DNA of 21,234 bases from Candidatus Bathyarchaeota archaeon (GTDB lineage Archaea > Thermoproteota > Bathyarchaeia > Bathyarchaeales > Bathycorpusculaceae): the NCBI GenBank assembly GCA_018396615.1, contig JAGTQT010000021.1, forward strand, positions 1 to 21,234, given 5' to 3'. Within the stretch, counting starts at the first letter, position 1, and each line of letters opens with the position of its first letter. The notes under the pieces were generated by a model. It was not told the origin of the DNA. It did not search any database and saw nothing but the letters and a program-made list of their open reading frames with translations. The position numbers and the translations under genes were made by a program. Shown piece after piece: positions 8,293-14,138 of the stretch.

Positions 8293-10242
8293 ATGCAATT
8301 AAGAAAAATCGCTATGTCTTTGCTAGTGCTTTCATGTTTTATTGCCTTTACTCTCAATAATGTGAATGCTGAATCCCAGATTTCTGCCAAAAGCGTCAGT
8401 GAGACAGGTTCTTCCTTGATACAGGAGCTTATCAATTCTGCAAATCCTAGAGACACCATACTTATTCCTAACGGAACTTACTATGAGCATGTTGTCGTGA
8501 ATAAGTCGATAAACTTGATTGGAGCAGGCTGGAACAAAACGGTGATCGACGGCTCCGGCATCGGCGATGTGATCAAAGTAACTGCTAACAATACGATGGT
8601 CAGCGGTTTTACAATACGGAATGCAGGATATTCAGGAATACGTGTATACAACTGCTCATATGGGCATTTTATCTCAAACACAATCAGAGAGGGTAATTAT
8701 GGAATCAAAATAGACAATTCTCACGTTAACATTATCGCTCAAAACAACCTTACACAAAACAACGTGCCAATCGCGCTCCACCAATCTGACAACAACCTGA
8801 TCAAAGGAAACTTGCTATACCACAATTTCGGTCAAGCTATCTCAACCTACAATTCCCATGGCAACATAATAGAAAACAACGACATCAGCGACAACCCAAC
8901 ACACGGCATCTATTTGGAAAACTGCGAGAACTCTATTATTGCCAGCAACAAGGTCACATACGTGTGTTTTGGCATCTGGATTTACCTTTCCCAAAACTGC
9001 GTGGTTACAGCAAACAAGGTCGCAAATACAGGACCATGGGGAATAATAACTACTCACTCAAACAACACTCTCATAAGTAGCAATACCCTCTTTAACAACG
9101 AGATTGCCATGCAAATATCCTTCGGCAAGGGCAACCTCGCCATTGGAAACAACATAACAGAAAACAAGCTTGGCTTTTATATCGACCACTCCTTTTCAAA
9201 CATTCTGAAAGGCAATGTTATCGCTGAGAACTGGCCGCATGGAAGCTTTGGAGTTGTCGGCTCAGCGCTTCAAGACTTCATAAACGACGTTGACACAACT
9301 AACACTGTTGACGGCAAACCCATATACTACTGGGTAAATAGGCATGACTGCGAGGTTCCCGCGAGTGCAGGATACCTCGCCTTGGTAAACTGCTCTAACA
9401 TTATCGCGTTAGATCTGAACTTAAGTGGTAATTACCAAGGTGTGATGCTGGCTTTTTCGAAACATGTGATGCTGAAAAATCTTAATCTTTCAACAAATTT
9501 TACAGGTCTCTGGATAGTAGATTCGGACAACAACACAGTGTATGGTTGCACATTGAAAAGTAACGTCAATGGCATCTACATGGAAAATTCGAACCATAAT
9601 ACATTTGTTTACAACAACTTTATCGGAGAACGTCTTCTTGACATTTCAGAAAACGCAAACTTTTGGGATGCCGGATACCCGTCTGGCGGAAACTATTGGA
9701 GTGACTACTTAGGCTCTGACACTGATGGTGATGGCATAGGCGATGTTCCAAAAACGATTAACACGCTTAACAGAGACAACTACCCCTTCAAAGGAGCAAT
9801 CTACACATTCAATGTAGGCGAATGGAACGGAACAACATACCATGTTCAGATCATCTCCAACTCCACCATTTCGGGCTTCAGTTTTGATCCAGATGAAGGA
9901 GCCTACATTCGCTTTAATGTGACTGAACCATTTGGCTTAGCAGGGTTCTGCAGAGTAATTGTCCCTAAGCAACTTTTATGGGCGTTAAATGACCAGTGGA
10001 TAATCACAATAGATGATCAACAAATTCAACCAGCTATCACATCGTCAACAGATTCAACGTACCTATACTTTACATACAGCCAATTCTCAGGGACAATACT
10101 AATAGAGGGAACAGGTGTGATTTCGGAGTTTTCCCTCTTTCAAGCACTGCTTTTTCTGCTCTCCACCATTATGGGAGTCACGTTGGCAAGATATACTATT
10201 CGCAGAAAAAGATTATTCTCTAATTATAGATTTTGCCAATAG
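8293..10242 (+). CDS. Membrane-anchored NosD-like beta-helix surface protein
   Basis: The product is 649 residues. A signal peptide (about 1-26, ending VNA) is followed by an opening segment with IPNGTYYEHVVVNKSINLIG, typical of NosD/pectate-lyase-like right-handed beta helices. Then come many about 22-residue PbH1 coils rich in N-N-x-I patterns to about 440, a GYPSGGNYWSDYLG block, and a calcium-loop motif DTDGDGIGD at 476-484. A beta-rich domain follows, then a C-terminal membrane helix (about 610-635) and a basic tail. It should be anchored outside the cell with many N-glycosylation sites. Bacterial NosD helps insert copper into N2O reductase, but archaeal proteins of this layout are generic surface beta-helices, and no copper genes lie nearby. 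It is paralogous to the gene at 14139 (shared YYW(V/I)N and AGYxAxVNC segments). Confidence 0.85.
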   Translation: MQLRKIAMSLLVLSCFIAFTLNNVNAESQISAKSVSETGSSLIQELINSANPRDTILIPNGTYYEHVVVNKSINLIGAGWNKTVIDGSGIGDVIKVTANNTMVSGFTIRNAGYSGIRVYNCSYGHFISNTIREGNYGIKIDNSHVNIIAQNNLTQNNVPIALHQSDNNLIKGNLLYHNFGQAISTYNSHGNIIENNDISDNPTHGIYLENCENSIIASNKVTYVCFGIWIYLSQNCVVTANKVANTGPWGIITTHSNNTLISSNTLFNNEIAMQISFGKGNLAIGNNITENKLGFYIDHSFSNILKGNVIAENWPHGSFGVVGSALQDFINDVDTTNTVDGKPIYYWVNRHDCEVPASAGYLALVNCSNIIALDLNLSGNYQGVMLAFSKHVMLKNLNLSTNFTGLWIVDSDNNTVYGCTLKSNVNGIYMENSNHNTFVYNNFIGERLLDISENANFWDAGYPSGGNYWSDYLGSDTDGDGIGDVPKTINTLNRDNYPFKGAIYTFNVGEWNGTTYHVQIISNSTISGFSFDPDEGAYIRFNVTEPFGLAGFCRVIVPKQLLWALNDQWIITIDDQQIQPAITSSTDSTYLYFTYSQFSGTILIEGTGVISEFSLFQALLFLLSTIMGVTLARYTIRRKRLFSNYRFCQ

Positions 10243-10243
10243 C

Positions 10244-10258
10244 AGTTTCTTAGAAACT
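10244..10258. repeat. Inverted repeat just after the first NosD-like gene
   Basis: AGTTTCT-T-AGAAACT has two perfect 7-base arms around one base, starting 2 bases after the NosD stop and about 57 bases before the TATA box of the cohesin-like gene. It could be an operator, or a stem that ends the NosD message. The extended form GTTTCT-N2-GAAACTAG recurs with N4 at 14003-14020. Confidence 0.5.
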
Positions 10259-10315
10259 AGAAGGCAACCATGTTGAATTATGTTTTTCAAGATAAGGTTT
10301 CTTTTACACCAATGT

Positions 10316-10323
10316 TTATATCA
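10316..10323 (+). promoter_or_regulatory. TATA box of the cohesin-like gene, predicted leaderless
   Basis: TTTATATC is centred about 26 bases before the ATG at 10345. This puts the transcription start at or within a few bases of the translation start, the classic arrangement of a leaderless archaeal mRNA. It also argues against the upstream in-frame ATG at 10270. Confidence 0.6.
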
Positions 10324-10344
10324 CCCGTCACGCCCCTCTTTTAC

Positions 10345-11157
10345 ATGGTGATGCGTGTGCCACAAATAACGTGCCCTAACTGCGGAAGAACAATAAACTT
10401 AGAAAATCGAAGAGAAATAGACCTCGACCTCATCCGGAATGCTGCTAAACGGGAACCTAAAACCTTTACCGACCTTCTCCATGCAACGAAACTTCCGAGA
10501 AAGACGCTAAGCCTGAGACTTAAGGAACTTTGCGGAGATGGCACACTTGTAAAAGAGGAGGGAATGTATAGGTTGAATGGAATATCACCATGCATAAGCG
10601 TAAAATCAGGGATTCCCAGCGGGCTTTCAAGAATGTTGAGCGACAAGAAAATTAGAACTGGCATGATGCTGTCGATTTTTCTCTTAAGCTCGATGGCAAC
10701 GGGATATGTTCTTGCAATGTTCGCCACTCCTCCAAAACCCTACAATGGAACCCCCAAAGAACCAGTAGTAATTGGCAACTTTACAATGAAGCTTAATGTG
10801 GCAGACGTTAAGGATCTCTTTGGCTGGCAGGTAGTTGTATCCTTCAATTCAGAACAGTTAACAGTTCTGGAAACAAAGCTAGGAGACTTCTTTACCGTAG
10901 ACGACCCCTTCATCCCTCTGCTGAGTGATACGCACGGCGACCGACTGCTACTTGCAAGCTGCTTAAAACCAGATCAAACAGGTTATGATGGAAGTGGAAC
11001 TTTAGCGACAATAATCTTCGGATACTACATTGAAGATTATGAGCTACCTCAATGGGTCATGGAGAAAGAAAGTTACGAAACAATGCTGCTAGATTCAACA
11101 GGAACTGCAATCCCAATTGACCCCCTTGAAACATTGACTTTGGAGCTTGTAGAATAA
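10345..11157 (+). CDS. Winged-helix/transmembrane/cohesin-like fusion protein
   Basis: From the ATG at 10345 the protein is 270 residues. Residues 10-13 are CPNC, half of a zinc-ribbon-like pair. Residues 27-76 form a winged helix-turn-helix resembling ArsR-type domains (DLLHATKLPRKTLSLRLKEL, then a DGTLVKEEGMYRL wing). A single membrane helix spans about 105-127. Residues 145-270 are cohesin-like: LNVADVKDLFGWQVVVSFN, then LTVLETKLGDF and a GSGTLATIIF strand, the usual order of cohesin-type beta sandwiches that bind dockerins. The wHTH should face the cytoplasm and the cohesin-like domain the outside. This suggests a one-component membrane sensor-regulator or a scaffold anchor. An ATG at 10351 is equally possible. 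The frame stays open to 10270, but the TATA box at 10316 would lie inside that extension. Confidence 0.72.
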   Translation: MVMRVPQITCPNCGRTINLENRREIDLDLIRNAAKREPKTFTDLLHATKLPRKTLSLRLKELCGDGTLVKEEGMYRLNGISPCISVKSGIPSGLSRMLSDKKIRTGMMLSIFLLSSMATGYVLAMFATPPKPYNGTPKEPVVIGNFTMKLNVADVKDLFGWQVVVSFNSEQLTVLETKLGDFFTVDDPFIPLLSDTHGDRLLLASCLKPDQTGYDGSGTLATIIFGYYIEDYELPQWVMEKESYETMLLDSTGTAIPIDPLETLTLELVE

Positions 11158-11286
11158 TCCACGCGGTTGTCATACTTACTCTCCCTTCTTTTTCTATACT
11201 TTCAAAGCAAACACAGAAGAGCGCCATTATATTTGGAGCAAAAAGTTAAAGCAAAGCTTGAAAACTAGGTATTATGAGGATTGAAG

Positions 11287-11877
11287 TTGTACGAGGCAAA
11301 AGTCGCATTCACTCGAAAATGCCTAAGATTTATAGTAGCAATATTGCTCGCACTTGGGCTGATGCTCCTCGGGCTTTTTGATGGGATAGGCTATCATCTC
11401 TATTTTATCAGAGAAACCTCTTTTATTCCGCACAGTCGACTAGGCTACGCAGATGCTTCATTTAGCATTGACTTAATGTATAATCCCGTGCTTTACCCAT
11501 TGTACTGGTTAATGGGAAGCGGACGCATAAATGGCACATATTCCACAATATATCTCCCTGAAGGTTATGGCAGCGGAGAGTTTGGGGGTCCTAGATGGGG
11601 TCTTTGGGGTAAAGAGAGGCAAGACGCGTACATTATTGAGATGTTAAGTTGGGGATCTTTGTTGAATTTGCTTTTTCTCGCGATAATCACCGTTTCCATA
11701 GAGATCGTGGGAAAGAGATGTTTATATCTGGTTTTAGGGTTGGGTATATTTGGGTTTGCCGCTTTTGAGCTTGTAGGTATGGCTGTTGGCATGGTTGTGG
11801 GAAGTTTGGCTGTGGCATCGATGTTGAGGCAACCGGATAACGTGGTTTTTAGATTTTGGCGTTCTTTGTGGGAGTAG
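11287..11877 (+). CDS. Unrecognised polytopic membrane protein
   Basis: I do not recognise this family. The product is about 196 residues: a basic N-terminus (KVAFTRKCLR), a membrane helix (about 16-35), a region of about 90 residues with Tyr, Gly and Trp that is probably outside, then further hydrophobic stretches (LLNLLFLAIITVSIEIV, LYLVLGLGIFGFAAFELVG and MAVGMVVGSLAVASML), giving perhaps four membrane segments. The start is uncertain. GAGG at 11276-11279 is 7 bases from the TTG at 11287, which I chose; a TTG at 11281 is only 1 base from it, and the ATG at 11274 is out of frame. An ATTATATT-like box near 11226-11233 may be the promoter. It sits among surface-protein genes. Confidence 0.6.
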   Translation: MYEAKVAFTRKCLRFIVAILLALGLMLLGLFDGIGYHLYFIRETSFIPHSRLGYADASFSIDLMYNPVLYPLYWLMGSGRINGTYSTIYLPEGYGSGEFGGPRWGLWGKERQDAYIIEMLSWGSLLNLLFLAIITVSIEIVGKRCLYLVLGLGIFGFAAFELVGMAVGMVVGSLAVASMLRQPDNVVFRFWRSLWE

Positions 11878-11967
11878 AAAAATATTTTGTCTATTCTTGC
11901 GTATGTGTTGCAAAGTAGACTCGCCAAAGCTAAAATACTAATGATGAGTGTTATCCATTGAGCATTC

Positions 11968-12342
11968 ATGTCTGAGCCGGATCAGAAGCCCAAGCTGTCG
12001 CTCGCTTGGAGGATTATTCTCAAGTTTCCAAGACTTAGCTTAGAGGGTTTTTCCGATCGTTTTCACGGCTTTTTCTGGATAATTATTCTTCCTGTTTTTC
12101 TTTTTTGCACCTTTTTTGGGAACCTTCTAATGCTGACTTGTATACCCTTCCCCTTCAATATAGGTACTGCCATGGCTGTAAACATTTTAATAGTGATTCT
12201 ATTGCTGCGGATTTTGGTTGAACGTGTTATTAAGACGTACGAGTCGATTACGAGCTCGGCAAGTTTCAAATGGGATATGGAGAAGTCGCTTGAAGACTAT
12301 ATGCTGATTCTCAAGAAAAATGAAGATGAAGAAAAAGATTAA
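11968..12342 (+). CDS. Small two-helix membrane protein, unrecognised
   Basis: The product is 124 residues with a charged N-terminus, two hydrophobic helices (about 34-56, GFFWIIILPVFLFCTFFGNL, and about 66-85, AVNILIVILLLRILV), and a hydrophilic C-terminal tail ending in an acidic/Lys cluster. I know no family for it. A TAAAATAC box at 11931-11938 predicts transcription starting near 11961, a leader of only a few bases. Its TAA stop shares the bases TTAA (12339-12342) with the stop of the convergent gene on the other strand. Confidence 0.6.
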   Translation: MSEPDQKPKLSLAWRIILKFPRLSLEGFSDRFHGFFWIIILPVFLFCTFFGNLLMLTCIPFPFNIGTAMAVNILIVILLLRILVERVIKTYESITSSASFKWDMEKSLEDYMLILKKNEDEEKD

Positions 12343-13103
12343 CGCTTAGTGTGTTGGACAGTTTTTAGTTTAGATTTTTGAGAAAGGGTAAGCCGCTTGG
12401 CTATGGGTCGCCTTCGTGTTTTTTTGAAGCCTAGAGCTGTCAGCACGACGCCTACAACCGCGATAGCCGCAATTATCGTAGCGCTTGTTGTTGATGCAGG
12501 GAGTAGCGGCGCGTTCTCTAGCCAAGTTTCTTTTATTGAAATTACTATCATAGAGTCGTCGGTTCCGTTGGCACGTCCGCGAAAGAACACGGTATATTTC
12601 GTAGCGTTATCAAGCCCTATCAACGAGAACGTTGCATGGCGGCGACTTGCATTTAGTGATTCCGCTGCATAGACCTTAGTTTTAGCCCATGCCTCGTCAC
12701 TAAACTGGTCAAATGTTAAGAGGTCAAATCCGCTGAATATTGTTTCGTTACCAACTTGCCTCGGTGGTGTCGCGTTTACTATTGCCATAACCACGTCCGG
12801 CCATGGCGGAGAAGGGTTGGCGGGAAGAATTATGCCGTAAGCCTCATAGTTCTGTTTTCCTTGATTTGGTAGAGTTATATTGAATCCAACCCAGCCCCAG
12901 TTTTTTCCCAATCGTTGCGCTTCTTCTTCTGTGCGGTTTAATGGCGGAACTGGCACAGTTGTACCATTGATCAGTACAGGTGTGCCTTCAGCCGTTACTG
13001 CGAAGGTATCTCTTCTTTGGAGTAATTGTACGTCTGCAGCCATGATTGAGCCGACGATCAGCGAAAGAAGTATAAGTGCAAATCCAACCCATTTCAAGAT
13101 CAT
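12339..13103 (-). CDS. Secreted, single-pass anchored glycoprotein, unrecognised
   Basis: From the ATG at 13103 the product is 254 residues: a signal peptide (about 1-23, LKWVGFALILLSLIVGSIMA), an ectodomain of about 185 residues with several N-x-S/T sites (NGT, NRT, NIT, NAT, NET, NAS), a C-terminal membrane helix (ATIIAAIAVVGVVLTALGF), and a short tail rich in Lys and Arg. A segment near ATFSLIGLDNATKYTVFFRG resembles a beta-sandwich strand pair, but no family is recognised. The frame is open to 13148, but I chose 13103: it lies 4 bases after the upstream gene's stop at 13108, with AAGGT 7 bases before it, whereas the longer form would overlap that gene. It is the second gene of a two-gene operon with a protein of the same layout. 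Confidence 0.65.
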   Translation of the reverse strand: MILKWVGFALILLSLIVGSIMAADVQLLQRRDTFAVTAEGTPVLINGTTVPVPPLNRTEEEAQRLGKNWGWVGFNITLPNQGKQNYEAYGIILPANPSPPWPDVVMAIVNATPPRQVGNETIFSGFDLLTFDQFSDEAWAKTKVYAAESLNASRRHATFSLIGLDNATKYTVFFRGRANGTDDSMIVISIKETWLENAPLLPASTTSATIIAAIAVVGVVLTALGFKKTRRRPIAKRLTLSQKSKLKTVQHTKR

Positions 13104-13107
13104 TTGC

Positions 13108-13989
13108 TTAACCTTGAAAGAGTCCTCTTTTTCTACAGTATTTAACAAGCTCGCTGTGGCTTATCCTAAAAAACTTGTTTTTTGATTCTCTTAGTCTTGT
13201 GGCAACCGTTTTTGTTATAGTCTTGTATCTGTTTTGCTTTTTTTCTCGTGTGCCGACAATGGCAATGGCTCCCCCGACAGCAATACAGGAAACTGCTACG
13301 GGCAAGGCAAATGGAGTTCGGAAGGGGTACTCCACTATCGGTGGTGCTTCTCGATATAAGCGGATAATCTCGGGAGGAGAAGGTGGACGAAAATCTGTTA
13401 CGTTGTGTCCGGTCTCATTTACATAGACGTTCCAGATCTTTTCAGGATATAGTGAGCATTTGAGCGTATAGGTTCCGTTTAAGGGTGCTTTGCCCAAGGT
13501 ATAGGCGGTAAGAGAACTGTTGCCTTCAATAAAACGGGCTTGAGGGTATCCTTTCTCAATTATCAACATCTGATTCGTATTGTTCTTAACAGCAAAATAG
13601 TCTGGAAAAACAGACATATAACCGACTCCTCCGTTCGGTACCTCAACTATAATGAAAATCTCTACAAACGTGAAGTTGCTGGCAGGCCCGGTGACATTGA
13701 CTTCGAAGAGTTTAACATAAGGATAGATCAGTCCACTATTTGTCGGAGGCAAAATATAAGCCTCCCACCCTGTTCCTTTGGGTCCAGGATCTATTGACCA
13801 GTCGTTGTGGGGACGGAAGCTTAGGCTTATGTTATCGTTTTTTGAATAGTTCCATGCGACTGTCCATTGTTTTTCAAAATCCTTGTATTCGGCTTTTGGA
13901 ATTGTTATGTTTGGGTAATTGGCTAATGCGCCATAGATCAAGCCGCTGATTACTATCAAGGTTCCAATAGCGATAAGCATCTTTTTCAT
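13108..13989 (-). CDS. Secreted, single-pass anchored glycoprotein, unrecognised
   Basis: The product is 293 residues: a signal peptide (about 1-23, MLIAIGTLIVISGLIYGALA), an ectodomain of about 205 residues rich in Tyr, Pro and N-x-S/T sites (NIT, NYS, NIS, NVT, NFT, NNT, NSS, NGT, NET), a membrane helix (about 229-249, LPVAVSCIAVGGAIAIVGT) and a basic tail of about 45 residues. The ATG at 13989 has GGAGAG 7 bases before it, a good Shine-Dalgarno site. Architecture matches the downstream gene, and the two may be distant paralogues, though I see no clear residue-level repeat. No family is recognised. It is divergent from the second NosD-like gene, so the gap of about 150 bases between them holds both promoters. 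Confidence 0.68.
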   Translation of the reverse strand: MKKMLIAIGTLIVISGLIYGALANYPNITIPKAEYKDFEKQWTVAWNYSKNDNISLSFRPHNDWSIDPGPKGTGWEAYILPPTNSGLIYPYVKLFEVNVTGPASNFTFVEIFIIVEVPNGGVGYMSVFPDYFAVKNNTNQMLIIEKGYPQARFIEGNSSLTAYTLGKAPLNGTYTLKCSLYPEKIWNVYVNETGHNVTDFRPPSPPEIIRLYREAPPIVEYPFRTPFALPVAVSCIAVGGAIAIVGTREKKQNRYKTITKTVATRLRESKNKFFRISHSELVKYCRKRGLFQG

Positions 13990-14002
13990 TAGGTGTCTCT
14001 CC

Positions 14003-14020
14003 GTTTCTCATTGAAACTAG
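14003..14020. repeat. Inverted repeat matching the one at 10245-10260
   Basis: GTTTCT-CATT-GAAACTAG repeats the motif GTTTCT-TA-GAAACTAG seen after the first NosD-like gene, with spacing of 4 instead of 2. It lies in the divergent gap between the glycoprotein operon and the second NosD-like gene, where a shared operator would be expected. Confidence 0.4.
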
Positions 14021-14104
14021 TTGAAGCCGGAAACATAAACCTTTTCCAGAATTTTAATATGATCATGAAGAGATTGATATACAGGTGGTGCTGCGAAAGG
14101 TTTT

Positions 14105-14127
14105 TGATAACGATTATCATTTTTTTT
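14105..14127. promoter_or_regulatory. Palindrome followed by a T-run upstream of the second NosD-like gene
   Basis: TGATAA-CGA-TTATCA (14105-14119) is a perfect 6+6 inverted repeat, followed directly by eight T residues (14120-14127), 11 bases before the start codon at 14139. A metal-regulator (Fur/DtxR-like) operator or a small attenuator are both possible. The arms are AT-rich, so an RNA stem would be weak. Confidence 0.35.
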
Positions 14128-14138
14128 ACCGTGAGACA

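Noticed and set aside
8175..8360. A 61-codon frame overlapping the start of the first NosD-like gene.
   Set aside because: It lies in the AT-rich promoter region and overlaps the signal peptide of a well-supported gene.
10270..10344. An upstream start for the cohesin-like gene.
   Set aside because: The TATA box at 10316-10323 would lie inside the coding sequence, and it predicts transcription starting at the ATG at 10345.
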